Source of the DNA: Chitinophaga caseinilytica
Lineage (GTDB): Bacteria; Bacteroidota; Bacteroidia; Chitinophagales; Chitinophagaceae
Direction: 5' to 3'
Length of the DNA stretch: 64,000 nt
NCBI RefSeq assembly: GCF_038396765.1
Contig: NZ_CP150096.1
Coordinates: 5,811,001 to 5,875,000, forward strand
The position numbers and the translations under genes are program-made. Shown here in pieces: positions 25,339 through 34,975 of the stretch. Every line of letters begins with the position of its first letter. Positions within the stretch are counted from its first letter, which is position 1. The notes under the pieces are model-generated. The model ran no database searches. It worked only from the letters and a program-made list of their open reading frames with translations, and was not told where the DNA came from.

Positions 25339-27498
25339 TTACTGGATCACCCACCAGTTGTAGCTTTCCGGCGCCAGCGTCACGGTCATATCGATCGTGT
25401 AATCGCGGTTGAGGGTGTAGCTTTTCGGCGCGGTGCCGTTGGCGGATACTTTAGCCGTGGCCGTTAGCCCTGTATAATAGAGCGGCACGCGGATAGTGCG
25501 GGTAATGGCCGTTTTGAGGGGGTTGTAGAGGATGAGGAACCCTTTCTCCTTCCCTTGCGGATCGGCGTGCAGGATGCCGTCCCAATCGCGGGCATCGGCG
25601 CGGCGAAGGTGGATGACGTCCGCATTGAGGATGTTGCGGTACTTTTTGTACCAGGTCACCATGTCTTTCACGACGGCCTTCGTGGCGTCGGTGTCGTACA
25701 ACCTGGGGCCGCGGTAGCAGGCCTGCACACCGGAACCGTAGTATTGGAACATCAACTGTTTGTAATCGTCCAGATGCTCGTTCAGCGGCTCCAGCACGGC
25801 TTCCGGGCCACCGCCCTGGTATTTGGTGAGCGGCACGAAGCCCCAGCCCATGGAAGGCGTTTTCGCCCACGTCCCGTCATAGATATTCTGCCGGTTGAGG
25901 ATTTTCTGCTGGTCGCGGGAAAGGGAGAAATTCACTTCGCGGTAACCCAATGCAATTTTGTTGGTGCCATCGAGGAAGTACCAGTCGGGCGCGTTCACGT
26001 ACACGCCCTGCTCGTTGAGGGAACGGTACAATTCTTTCTGGATCTCCATCTGGCGCCATTGCGAATCGTGCTGGTCCTTATGCCCGGGGTGCGTCGTGGA
26101 GGCGCATACATCGCCGGGATAGGGCCCGTCGTTCTCCCAGATATCGAAACCGGTCTGTTTGATGAAATACTTGATCTTGTCGCGGTACGCCAGCCCCCAT
26201 TCGCTGCCGAAGCAGGGCGCGTTGCCGAAGAAAGCGCCGCCGGGCTTGCCCGTGGCAGGATTGATCACATCGTCCTTATCGCTGATGCGGCGGGAGCTGA
26301 ACAGGGAATATCCGCCGATGAGGATGCCTTTCGCATGTGCATAATCACTCAACGATTTCCACCTTGCGATGTTGGCCGCAGCGGTGTCTTCCATGTTGAC
26401 ATGACTGCCGAAACTGAGGATGAGCGCTTCGTAGCCGGTTGCCGCGCATTGGTCGACGGCCGACTTCACCTCCTGGTCATTTTTGCTCACCAGGTGCATG
26501 AAAATGGGGTTGCCGGTGGTCCAGGGCGCGATGGTGCGGTACATTTTGCGAACGGCGAGGCCGCGTCTTTCCCGGTCGTCGCCATCCATGAGCAGTTCCC
26601 AGGTGGCGGGCGAGGTCATGCTTTCTCCGTTTGCCAGGTTAACGGCCGTCACCTTGTCGGGATACGCTTCGAAAAGGCAGGGCGTGCCGTAATCGTAGTT
26701 TACCTGCGAGGTGTACGACGAATCCAGTTTCCAGTGGGAGGTTTGGTCACTCACGGGATAATTCATCGCGTTGTTGAACGCATAATTCGTTTCGAAATAA
26801 ATGCCCTGGGGCTTTTTGAGTTTTTCGGGCGTGCCTACCACGGCGCTTTCCTCTTCCACCATGCCCAAAATCTCGTGCACGATGCCATTCACGGTTACAT
26901 CGGCACCACTTTTATTCTGTACCGTCACCCATTTGGCGATGAGCGGGAGCCCGTCGTAAATGGCGTAGCTGACGATCACGGCAACGCCTTTGGCCTCGGG
27001 CGCGGTGCTTTCATAGTAAAACTCGATCTGGCGGCCGGTGGGCTGGTTGCGGTTGGCGGCCCAATAGGCGCCTTTCCAGTTTACACGGGGTTTCAGCGCG
27101 GATTCGGTGTGGCGGATGTATCGGAAATCGCTTTCGCCCGCCGTAAAGCCGTCGAGCCATTCGGGCTGGAGATAGGCGTTTTCTTTTTGTCCGCGGAGGC
27201 CGCCCACGTTCAGGGTTCTGCCGTTGACGGTGACCCTGGCTTCAGGTTTCACGGCGCGGAGGAGCTGCTGGCCGGTAACGAGGTTGAGGTAATCGTAACA
27301 GGCCAGGTTGGGCTGTGTGCGGAACTTCCGTTGAACGAGGCCGTTGCCGAGCACAATGTCTTTTCCGGTTTCGGTGATCGTCGCTTTCTGCTTGACGGGC
27401 GAAACGAGCCAGTCGGGCTTTGGGGAACGGGGGACCTGCGCGTTCACTGTTACGGCGGCCAGCATCATTCCCAACATCCAGGTGCTTTTCATATTCAT
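25339..27498 (-). CDS. Secreted glycoside hydrolase, GH-D/GH36-like TIM barrel
   Basis: About 719 residues from the ATG at 27498 (or 27492), with a signal peptide ending VTVNAQ. The N-terminal ~270 residues are a beta-sandwich (KDIVLGNGLVQRKFRT...), the middle is a TIM barrel, and the C-terminus is a small beta domain (GFLILYNPLKTAITRTIRVPLY). FDIWENDGPYPGDVC resembles the strand carrying the catalytic aspartate in clan GH-D alpha-galactosidases. I cannot place it in a numbered family with confidence. It degrades a glycan in the periplasm or outside the cell. No SusCD lies adjacent on this side. Confidence 0.72.
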   Translation of the reverse strand: MNMKSTWMLGMMLAAVTVNAQVPRSPKPDWLVSPVKQKATITETGKDIVLGNGLVQRKFRTQPNLACYDYLNLVTGQQLLRAVKPEARVTVNGRTLNVGGLRGQKENAYLQPEWLDGFTAGESDFRYIRHTESALKPRVNWKGAYWAANRNQPTGRQIEFYYESTAPEAKGVAVIVSYAIYDGLPLIAKWVTVQNKSGADVTVNGIVHEILGMVEEESAVVGTPEKLKKPQGIYFETNYAFNNAMNYPVSDQTSHWKLDSSYTSQVNYDYGTPCLFEAYPDKVTAVNLANGESMTSPATWELLMDGDDRERRGLAVRKMYRTIAPWTTGNPIFMHLVSKNDQEVKSAVDQCAATGYEALILSFGSHVNMEDTAAANIARWKSLSDYAHAKGILIGGYSLFSSRRISDKDDVINPATGKPGGAFFGNAPCFGSEWGLAYRDKIKYFIKQTGFDIWENDGPYPGDVCASTTHPGHKDQHDSQWRQMEIQKELYRSLNEQGVYVNAPDWYFLDGTNKIALGYREVNFSLSRDQQKILNRQNIYDGTWAKTPSMGWGFVPLTKYQGGGPEAVLEPLNEHLDDYKQLMFQYYGSGVQACYRGPRLYDTDATKAVVKDMVTWYKKYRNILNADVIHLRRADARDWDGILHADPQGKEKGFLILYNPLKTAITRTIRVPLYYTGLTATAKVSANGTAPKSYTLNRDYTIDMTVTLAPESYNWWVIQ

Positions 27499-27692
27499 AA
27501 CATCTAATAGGTTGAGTAGCGGCGCGCGACTGATGGGCACGCGCCATTTACAATGTACGAACAGCGGTGTTGCCGTTGGAACCGCCCATCATTGCAATCG
27601 ATTGGTAAATAATTCCTCATTACTTAAAAGCAAAAAGATACCATGGGTTTTATTCCTATCTTGGTGGCCCGCGCCAAAGCGGAGACCGGCAT

Positions 27693-28595
27693 ATGAACAA
27701 CAGCCATGCCCCGATGCATACGCGGGGGCTTATTTCGATATTGGTGGTGCTCCTGATCTGGGGGAGCTCGTTTTCGGTGACGAAGTATGTGGTGACGGAG
27801 ATCCCGCCGTTGACGGCGGCTACGCTCCGTAACGTGATCGCCTGCATCGCGCTGCTGCCATTTTATTTGGTAAGCAGGCGGCGGACGAAAGCCCCGCTGC
27901 CGTTGGGAAAGCTCACGTTGATGGGGCTTTCCGGCACCACGTTGTATTATCTCTGCTTCAACACCGGCATGCACTATATCCCCGCCAGTACCGGCGCCCT
28001 GATCGAAGGCCTCGTGCCGGTGGCCATCGCCGTGCCGGCCGCGCTGATATTGAAGGAGCACCTGGGCAAAAGGCTCGTGGCGGGGATCGTTCTGTCCGTC
28101 GCCGGTGTGATCCTCGTTGGCTTCGTGGGCAACCGCGGCCACGGGGCCGGCAGCACCCTCGGCAGCGCGCTCATCGTAGCCGCCGTGTGCCTCTGGAGCG
28201 TGTACACGCTGCTGTCCCGCACCATGAAAGATCATGATACCCTGCAGGTAACCGCCGTGAGCATGATGATCGGCACCGCGCTGTCTATCCCCATCGGGTG
28301 GATAGAAGTTCAGCAGACAGGGTTTCCGGAGATTTCGTGGAAAGCCTGGCTGGGATTGGGTTACTGCGGCATCCTGTCGTCTGCCGTGGCGTATTTCCTT
28401 TACAACAAAGCCCTCGAAAACCTGCCCGCCGCACAGGTCGGGAATTTCCTGAACCTCAACCCCGTTATCGGCGCCATCGTCGCCTTCATCTTCCTGCGCG
28501 AAACCTTTACCAGCCTGCAATGGGCCGGCGGCGTGCTGGTGATCGCCGGGATATGGCTGAGTTCGAGGAAAAGCGGCCCGGTGCCGGAAAAATAG
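27693..28595 (+). CDS. DMT-superfamily (EamA) exporter
   Basis: A 300-residue protein with ten membrane helices in two EamA repeats. ISILVVLLIWGSSFSVTKYV opens repeat one and LGSALIVAAVCLWSVYTLLSRTMK opens repeat two; FIFLRETFTSLQWAGGVLVIAGIWL is the conserved final pair of helices with its glutamate. EamA proteins export amino acids or other small metabolites across the inner membrane. It precedes ada by 62 bp in the same direction, but ada has its own promoter. Confidence 0.92.
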   Translation: MNNSHAPMHTRGLISILVVLLIWGSSFSVTKYVVTEIPPLTAATLRNVIACIALLPFYLVSRRRTKAPLPLGKLTLMGLSGTTLYYLCFNTGMHYIPASTGALIEGLVPVAIAVPAALILKEHLGKRLVAGIVLSVAGVILVGFVGNRGHGAGSTLGSALIVAAVCLWSVYTLLSRTMKDHDTLQVTAVSMMIGTALSIPIGWIEVQQTGFPEISWKAWLGLGYCGILSSAVAYFLYNKALENLPAAQVGNFLNLNPVIGAIVAFIFLRETFTSLQWAGGVLVIAGIWLSSRKSGPVPEK

Positions 28596-28610
28596 TTGTT
28601 CATTTTCCGG

Positions 28611-28641
28611 TTGCCTGCCCTCCACCGGCATCCTAACTTTG
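28611..28641 (+). promoter_or_regulatory. Promoter of the ada gene
   Basis: TTG at 28611-28613, 20 bp, TAACTTTG at 28634-28641 (perfect TAnnTTTG). The start codon of ada is at 28658, so the leader would be roughly 10 nt. Confidence 0.6.
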
Positions 28642-28657
28642 ACGTAAATCAACGCCC

Positions 28658-29695
28658 ATGCTTACCCGAGAGAGAATGTACCAGGCCATTGTTGAAAAAG
28701 ACACCTCGTTCGAAGGCACTTTCTTCACCGCCGTCAAAACCACCGGCATTTTTTGCAGGCCCAGCTGCACTGCGCGCAAACCGAAACTGGAAAACGTGGA
28801 ATTCGTGACCTCCGCCAAAGAAGCCATCCAGAAAGGTTACCGCCCCTGCAAAGTGTGCCGTCCGCTGGAGAAAAGCGGCGAAACCCCGGCGCCCATCCGC
28901 GAACTGCTCGAAGCATTGTACGCCGACCCGTCGAAGAAATTCCGCGACGGAGAACTGACCGCCCTCGGCCTGGAGCCCACCACCCTCCGCCGCTGGTTCC
29001 TGAAAAACCACGGTATCACGTTCCACGCCTATCAGCGGATGTTCCGCCTCAACTCCGCTTTCCGCCACCTGCGGGAAGGCGCGTCGGTCACCGGCACCGC
29101 CTTCGAAGCCGGGTACGATTCGCTGAGTGGCTTCGCCGATTCGTTCAAATCCGTTTTCGGCGTGGCACCCTCCAACAGCCGGAGCCGCAACGTAGTGAAC
29201 GTTTCCCGCCTGGAAACCCCGCTGGGCACCATGTTCGCCTGTGCCGCCGCGTCGGGCATCTGCCTCCTCGAATTCTCCGACCGCAAAATGCTCGAAACGG
29301 AACTGAAAGACATCGCACGGCTGCACAACGCCGAGATCATCCCCGGCCACAATCCCCATTTCGATACGCTGCGCTCGCAGCTCGACGAATATTTCGAAGG
29401 GAAGCGAAAATCCTTCAGCGTACCGCTTTTCATGCCCGGAACGCCCTTCCAGCAACAGGTCTGGCAATTGCTGCTGGACGTGCCCTTCGGAACAACGAGC
29501 ACTTATAAACGGCAGGCACAAACGCTGGGATCCCCTTCGGCCATCCGCGCCGTAGCCCGCGCCAACGGCATGAACCGCATTTCCATCCTCGTGCCCTGCC
29601 ACCGCATCATCAGCGAAGACGGACAGCTCACCGGGTACGGCGGCGGCGTGCACCGCAAACAATGGCTCCTCGATCATGAAAAGAAAAATGCATAG
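28658..29695 (+). CDS. ada: Bifunctional Ada regulator / O6-methylguanine-DNA methyltransferase
   Basis: A 345-residue protein with all Ada modules: the zinc-bound methylphosphotriester domain (FCRPSCTARKP and CKVCRP supply four cysteines, including the acceptor near residue 33), an AraC-type helix-turn-helix (TTLRRWFLKNHGITFHAYQRMFRL and AFEAGYDSLSGFADSFKSVFG), and the C-terminal methyltransferase with LVPCHRII (acceptor Cys about residue 313). It repairs alkylated DNA by suicidal methyl transfer and, once methylated, activates the adaptive response. Full length, complete and with its own promoter. Confidence 0.97.
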   Translation: MLTRERMYQAIVEKDTSFEGTFFTAVKTTGIFCRPSCTARKPKLENVEFVTSAKEAIQKGYRPCKVCRPLEKSGETPAPIRELLEALYADPSKKFRDGELTALGLEPTTLRRWFLKNHGITFHAYQRMFRLNSAFRHLREGASVTGTAFEAGYDSLSGFADSFKSVFGVAPSNSRSRNVVNVSRLETPLGTMFACAAASGICLLEFSDRKMLETELKDIARLHNAEIIPGHNPHFDTLRSQLDEYFEGKRKSFSVPLFMPGTPFQQQVWQLLLDVPFGTTSTYKRQAQTLGSPSAIRAVARANGMNRISILVPCHRIISEDGQLTGYGGGVHRKQWLLDHEKKNA

Positions 29696-29804
29696 CCGGA
29701 CATCGGCTGTGCCAAAAGCGGACATATTAATAAATTAATAATTTGTATTATTCTCATTTAAATAGGGTCTGCCTTTTGGCATCGCCTTGGTACAGCGAAT
29801 CCCC

Positions 29805-32189
29805 ATGATCCGGAATTATCTGAAAATCGCCTGGAGGAATCTCCTCAAAAACAAGACGTTCTCGCTGATCAACATCGCGGGACTGTCGATCGGGATGGCC
29901 GTTGCCCTCCTGATCGGGCTTTGGCTCCACGACGAGCTGACGTTCGACAAGAGTTTTCCCAACCACGACCGCATCGTGCAGGTGATGCAGCACCAGACCT
30001 ATAACGGTGTTGTAAGCACGCAAACCGCCAACCCTTACCTGATGGCCGGGGCGATCCGGGAAAAGTACGGTGCGGATTTCAAGTATGTGGTGCAGGCCAG
30101 CTGGATCAACGGGCATGTGCTTTCGTATAAAGACAAAGCGTTATCACGCAATGGCAGTTACTATGAACCAGCGTTCCCGGAAATGTTGTCACTCGAAATG
30201 GTGGCCGGTACGCGTAACGGGCTGCAAGACATCAATTCGGCGATGATCTCGGAATCCACCGCGAAAGCGTTTTTCGGCGATGGGGAAGCGGTGGGCCAAA
30301 TCCTCAAAATCGACAACCAGCTTCCGGTAAAAGTAACCGGTGTGTATAAAGACCTCCCGCAAAATTCGGAATTCGCGGGCCTTCAGTTCATGTGCCCCTG
30401 GGCTTTGTATCTGTCAGACAATACCTGGATCCGGGAAATGGAAAACCCCTGGCGCTCCAATTTCACGCAAACCTATGCCATGCTGGCCGACAACGTAGAC
30501 CTGGCAACGGTTTCCGAGAAGATCAGGAATGTAAAGCTGGACAATGTCAGGGAAGAAGAGAAAGTTTTCAACCCACAGGTTTTCCTTTGGCCGATGGCGA
30601 AATGGCATCTGTACAATGACTGGAAAAACGGAATAAATATGGGCGGCCGGATCAATTCGGTATGGCTGTTCGGCATCATCGGCGTATTTGTGCTGCTGCT
30701 GGCCTGCATCAATTTCATGAACCTCAGTACCGCCCGCAGCGAAAAGCGTGCGCGGGAAGTGGGCATCCGCAAGGCCGTGGGCTCTCATCGCCGGCAACTG
30801 ATTTTCCAGTTTTTCAGTGAATCCACTTTGCTGGCACTGATAGGCTTCGTACTGTCGATCGCGTTAATAGCAGCTGCCCTCCCCTTGTTCAATGAAATTG
30901 CGGGCAAGACGATGGTTTTGCCGCTGCGGGAGCCGCTTTTCTGGGCGGCCGGCCTCGCTTTTGTGGTGTTGACAGGCCTGCTTGCCGGTAGTTACCCAGC
31001 GTTCTACCTGTCGTCCTTTCAACCGGTAAAAGTGCTGAAAGGCACGTTCAAGGCGGGACGGCATGCTGCCATTCCCCGAAAAGCCTTGGTGGTATTGCAA
31101 TTCACCGTTTCGGTAATGCTCATTATCGGCACGCTCATCGTTTTCAAACAGATCCGCCATGCGCAAGACAGGCAGGTAGGCTACGAGCGGGAAGGCCTGA
31201 TATATGTGTTTATGTCTACCAAAGAGCTGCAGGATCATTACGATGTGATCCGCAACCAGGCGATCGCATCCGGCGCGGTGACGGAAGTTTCCCATTCTTC
31301 TTCGCCGCCGAATTCGGTGTATGCCATCAACAACGGGTTTACCTGGGAAGGGATGGAAGAAGGCGCGCAGGGGAACTTCGTGCAGGTAGATGTTTCCCAC
31401 GACTACGGAAAGGCCGTGCAATGGGAGATTGTGCAGGGGCGCGACTTTTCAAAACAACTTGCATCAGATTCCAACGCGATGGTACTCAATGAATCGGCGG
31501 TAAAATTCATGCAGTTGAAAAACCCCATCGGCTCCATTATCAAAAAAGACGGACATGCCCATACCGTGGTGGGCGTTGTAAAAGATATGATCATGCAATC
31601 CCCCTATTCGCCGGTGTTCCGCACCATTTGGACCATCGATCCGGAAGGAGGCAATATCTACCTCATGCGGCTCAATCCAGACAAGCCTACCGCCGCTTCA
31701 CTCAAACAGCTGGAAGCGGTTTTCGCAAAGTACAACCCCGGTATTCCTTTCATGTACGAATTCGTGGACGTGCAGTATAAACAGAAATTCCTGTCGGAAC
31801 AGCGGATCGGGAAGTTATCGGCCTATTTCGCCATGCTGGCGGTTTTCATCAGTTGCCTGGGGCTCTTCGGCATGGCGAGCTTCATGGCGGAGCAGCGCAC
31901 CAAAGAAATCGGGGTCAGGAAAGTGATGGGCGCATCCGTATTCAGCCTGTGGCGGCTCATGTCTACCGATTTCGCCATACTCGTATTGATCGCCCTGGCG
32001 ATAGCGGTGCCCCTGGGCTGGTGGGGCATGCAATACTGGCTGAACAATTTCGAATACCGGACCATCGTTTCATGGGACATTATCGCCCTCACCTGCCTCG
32101 GCGCCATGTCCATCGCCATCCTCACCATCAGCACGCAAAGTATCCGCGCGGCTTTGACAGACCCCGTCAAGAGCCTCCGGTCCGAATAA
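29805..32189 (+). CDS. FtsX/MacB-type ABC transporter permease
   Basis: A 794-residue protein from the ATG at 29805 (MIRNYLKIAWRNLLKNKTF). The layout is the Bacteroidota duplicated permease: N-terminal helix, a periplasmic MacB-PCD domain (~50-250), three helices with FVLLLACINFMNLSTARSEKRAREVGIRKAVGSHRRQLIFQFFSES, a helix, a second periplasmic domain, and a second FtsX core ending ISCLGLFGMASFMAEQRTKEIGVRKVMGAS. These permeases work with an MacB-like ATPase not encoded here, in lipoprotein or antimicrobial export. An 8-bp inverted repeat (29710-29717/29774-29781) lies in the AT-rich gap after ada. Confidence 0.93.
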   Translation: MIRNYLKIAWRNLLKNKTFSLINIAGLSIGMAVALLIGLWLHDELTFDKSFPNHDRIVQVMQHQTYNGVVSTQTANPYLMAGAIREKYGADFKYVVQASWINGHVLSYKDKALSRNGSYYEPAFPEMLSLEMVAGTRNGLQDINSAMISESTAKAFFGDGEAVGQILKIDNQLPVKVTGVYKDLPQNSEFAGLQFMCPWALYLSDNTWIREMENPWRSNFTQTYAMLADNVDLATVSEKIRNVKLDNVREEEKVFNPQVFLWPMAKWHLYNDWKNGINMGGRINSVWLFGIIGVFVLLLACINFMNLSTARSEKRAREVGIRKAVGSHRRQLIFQFFSESTLLALIGFVLSIALIAAALPLFNEIAGKTMVLPLREPLFWAAGLAFVVLTGLLAGSYPAFYLSSFQPVKVLKGTFKAGRHAAIPRKALVVLQFTVSVMLIIGTLIVFKQIRHAQDRQVGYEREGLIYVFMSTKELQDHYDVIRNQAIASGAVTEVSHSSSPPNSVYAINNGFTWEGMEEGAQGNFVQVDVSHDYGKAVQWEIVQGRDFSKQLASDSNAMVLNESAVKFMQLKNPIGSIIKKDGHAHTVVGVVKDMIMQSPYSPVFRTIWTIDPEGGNIYLMRLNPDKPTAASLKQLEAVFAKYNPGIPFMYEFVDVQYKQKFLSEQRIGKLSAYFAMLAVFISCLGLFGMASFMAEQRTKEIGVRKVMGASVFSLWRLMSTDFAILVLIALAIAVPLGWWGMQYWLNNFEYRTIVSWDIIALTCLGAMSIAILTISTQSIRAALTDPVKSLRSE

Positions 32190-32213
32190 TCTTTTCTTCT
32201 ATCGCTTGCAACG

Positions 32214-32241
32214 CGGCTCCGGGAACGGGGCCGTTTTGCTT
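32214..32241 (+). terminator. Terminator of the FtsX-like permease gene
   Basis: Stem CGGCTCCG (32214-32221) with CGGGGCCG (32226-32233), one G-T pair, GGAA loop, followed by TTTTGCTTTT. It lies 24 bp after the permease stop and just before the convergent ATPase stop. Confidence 0.65.
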
Positions 32242-32246
32242 TTGTA

Positions 32247-34838
32247 TCACTTCCGCATAAAAATCCCCGACAGCAGCCGCACCACCAGCAACGACGCTGC
32301 ACTGAATCCCAACGTCAGCCACCAGTCTATCGCCGGCATCATCTGCAGGCGCAGCGCTTCCGCCACCGGCGGAATGAACAGGCATCCGAACGTGATACCC
32401 GCGCTGAGGAAAATCGAACCGATCAGGTATTTATTCCGCATCACGGGGCCGCCGAGGAATTTCTCGCGCGGTTCCTTCATGCTGAGCGCGTGGAAGAGTT
32501 GGGAAAGGATGAGGGTATAAAAAAGTACGTTATTGGCCGCATGCCGGTCAGTTTCCCCCTCCCGGAAATACTCCGCCGTGAAAGCCGCGCCCAATGCGCT
32601 TCCGCCGATGACGGCTGCGTATACCCAGATCCACGTCCAGCCGTTGCGGCTGAGGATGGGCTTGCGCGGATCGCGGGGATTTTTCTGCATGACGGTTTCG
32701 TCTCCCTCCGTGAAACCCAGCGCCATGGCGGGAAATACGTCGGTAATGAGGTTAATGAACAGGATTTGAATGGCCACCAGCTGAAAGGGAATGTTGAAAG
32801 TGGCCACCAGCCCTATCACCAGCAGTTCGCTCAAATTGCAGGATAACAGGAAAATAATGAACCGGCGGATGTTCGTGAAAATGACCCTCCCCTGCCGCAC
32901 GGCCATCACGATGGATTCGAAGGCATCGTCTTTCAGCACCATATCCGCCACTTCCTGCGACACCTGCGTGCCGCGGATCCCCATCGCGATGCCGATATCC
33001 GCCTTTTTGAGCGCCGGCGCGTCGTTGACGCCGTCGCCCGTCATGGCAACGATCTGGTGTTGATCCTGCAGCCCTTTTACGAGATCCAGCTTCTGTTTGG
33101 GGCTCACCCTGGCGAACACGGCGGCGCCTTCCCAGGCCCCGGCGTCCTTTTCCAGCTCCCGGCCCGTTACCACCGGTTTCTGCCCTTCTTCCACGATATC
33201 GAGCTGTTTGGCGATGGTTGCGGCCGTGGCGGGATGGTCGCCCGTGAGCATGAGCACCCGGATGCCCGCGCCGTGGCATTCGCGGATAACGTTTTTAACG
33301 CCGGCGCGCGGCGGGTCCATGAACCCCGTAATGCCGAGGAACACCAGCTCCTGCAACATTTCACCGGGCCGGGCGCTTTCTTCCCGGCTGGCGTAACCGA
33401 GGGTTTTGAGGCCCGATGCGGCCAGTTTTTCCGTGGCGTCCATCCATTCTTTTTTGTCGGCGCCGGTGAGGGGCTGCGGTTGGCCGTTTTTGAGGATGGC
33501 GGTGCAATACTCCAGCAGGTCTTCCGTGGCGCCTTTGGCGGACACGCGGAACCGGCCGTTGTTTTGATGCAGCGTAGCCATGACGCGGGTATCGGAGTTG
33601 AAGGGGGCTTCGTCCATCTTTTGGAAACCCGCGCGGATCGGTCCCTCTTCCGCACCGGTTTCCCCGGCAAATTGAAGGAGGCTCACTTCTATGGGGTCGC
33701 CGATGTGCTGATCGCCGTTCAGGGTGGCGTTGTTGCAGAGCACCGCCGTTTCCCGCAGCAGGCGGAAGACCTCCCCGGCCGGGGGCTCCGCTCCTTGTTT
33801 CCAATCGGCGCCGGGCAGCCAGGCTTCCGTCACCTGCATCCTGTTTTCCGTCAGCGTCCCGGTTTTATCTGTACAGATCACCGTCGTGGCCCCGAGGGTT
33901 TCCACGGCGGAGAGTTTTTTCACGATCACGTTCTGCCGCGCCATACTGATCATCCCCCGCGCCAGGCTCAGCGTCGCCACCACGGGCAATCCTTCCGGAA
34001 TGGCCGCCACGGCCAGCGCGATGGATGTTTTCAGCATTTCCAGGATGGGCACCTGGTTCAGCACACCCGCCCCGAAGATCAGGACCACGATCACCACCGT
34101 GATGCCGATGAGCCGTTTGCTGAAGCTTTCCAGCTTCTTTTCCAGCGGCGTGGCCGATTTCTGCGCTCCCGCCACCATATGCGCGATCTGCCCCAGCTCG
34201 GTTTTCATGCCGGTGGCGGTACACAGCACATGGGCGTTTCCGTTGCGGATAAAGGTGCCTTTGTAGACCATGTTGGTGCGCTCGGCCAGGGGCGTGTCTT
34301 CCGGTAGCTCCGCCGGCGATTTTTCGACTGGGAGCGATTCACCGGTGAGGGCGGACTCATCGGCCTGGAGGCTTGTGGATGTGATTATCCGTCCATCAGC
34401 CTGTACCATATCGCCGGCGTCGAGCAGCAGCATGTCGCCCGGGACGATTTCGGTGGAAGGGATTTCGGTGATCTGTCCGCCCCGGAGCACGCGGGCCGAC
34501 TGTGTCGTCATCTGCCGGAGGGCGTCCATGGCCTTTTCCGCCTGGAATTCCATAATGAAGCCGATGAGTGCGTTGAGGAGGATCACCACGGCGATGGCGA
34601 TCGCGTCCAGCCATTCCCGGAAGAACAAAGACATCCCCATGGCGATGAGCAACAGGTAGATCACGGGGCTCATGAACTGGTGCAAAAGGATCAGCCAGGG
34701 CGATTCCCGCCGGGTGGCGGCCAGTTCATTGGGCCCATGTTCGGCCAGCAATTCGGCCGATCGGTCGGGGGAAAGCCCGGCGGAAGGGTCGGCCCCGAAC
34801 TGCTGTATTAAATCTTCGATACGGCTATGAAATTCCAT
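32247..34838 (-). CDS. Calcium-type P-type ATPase (P2A/P2B-like)
   Basis: An 863-residue cation pump. Actuator loop TGES (SALTGESLPVEKS), phosphorylation site DKTGTLTENRM, hinge TGDGVNDAPALKKADIGIAMG, and ten membrane helices including the IPEGLP element of helix 4 (AVAAIPEGLPVVATLSLARG) and NLITDVFPAMALG in helix 6. This matches Ca2+-transporting SERCA/PMCA-like bacterial ATPases, which export calcium or related cations using ATP. N-terminal cation_ATPase_N domain present (GLSPDRSAELLAEHGPNELA). Complete gene, monocistronic. Confidence 0.95.
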   Translation of the reverse strand: MEFHSRIEDLIQQFGADPSAGLSPDRSAELLAEHGPNELAATRRESPWLILLHQFMSPVIYLLLIAMGMSLFFREWLDAIAIAVVILLNALIGFIMEFQAEKAMDALRQMTTQSARVLRGGQITEIPSTEIVPGDMLLLDAGDMVQADGRIITSTSLQADESALTGESLPVEKSPAELPEDTPLAERTNMVYKGTFIRNGNAHVLCTATGMKTELGQIAHMVAGAQKSATPLEKKLESFSKRLIGITVVIVVLIFGAGVLNQVPILEMLKTSIALAVAAIPEGLPVVATLSLARGMISMARQNVIVKKLSAVETLGATTVICTDKTGTLTENRMQVTEAWLPGADWKQGAEPPAGEVFRLLRETAVLCNNATLNGDQHIGDPIEVSLLQFAGETGAEEGPIRAGFQKMDEAPFNSDTRVMATLHQNNGRFRVSAKGATEDLLEYCTAILKNGQPQPLTGADKKEWMDATEKLAASGLKTLGYASREESARPGEMLQELVFLGITGFMDPPRAGVKNVIRECHGAGIRVLMLTGDHPATAATIAKQLDIVEEGQKPVVTGRELEKDAGAWEGAAVFARVSPKQKLDLVKGLQDQHQIVAMTGDGVNDAPALKKADIGIAMGIRGTQVSQEVADMVLKDDAFESIVMAVRQGRVIFTNIRRFIIFLLSCNLSELLVIGLVATFNIPFQLVAIQILFINLITDVFPAMALGFTEGDETVMQKNPRDPRKPILSRNGWTWIWVYAAVIGGSALGAAFTAEYFREGETDRHAANNVLFYTLILSQLFHALSMKEPREKFLGGPVMRNKYLIGSIFLSAGITFGCLFIPPVAEALRLQMMPAIDWWLTLGFSAASLLVVRLLSGIFMRK

Positions 34839-34975
34839 GCGGCAAGTGTTGGTGTGTCAAGACTTTACAAATGAGCAACAAATTTGTTACCGATTCGGTG
34901 ACGCAAACACGTTTTTATATGGAAAATTCGTTGTAAATTAAATCTACATTCAGACTACCTATAACTGTTACATAC

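Noticed and set aside
25555..27507. A 650-codon plus-strand open frame
   Set aside because: Shadow of the glycoside-hydrolase-like gene on the other strand; low-complexity His/Gly/Phe-rich translation.
29710..29781. 8-bp inverted repeat around an AT-rich stretch after ada
   Set aside because: The 56-bp spacer and lack of a T-run make a terminator or operator doubtful; noted only in the permease entry.
33057..34307. A 416-codon plus-strand open frame
   Set aside because: Antisense to the P-type ATPase with no motif.
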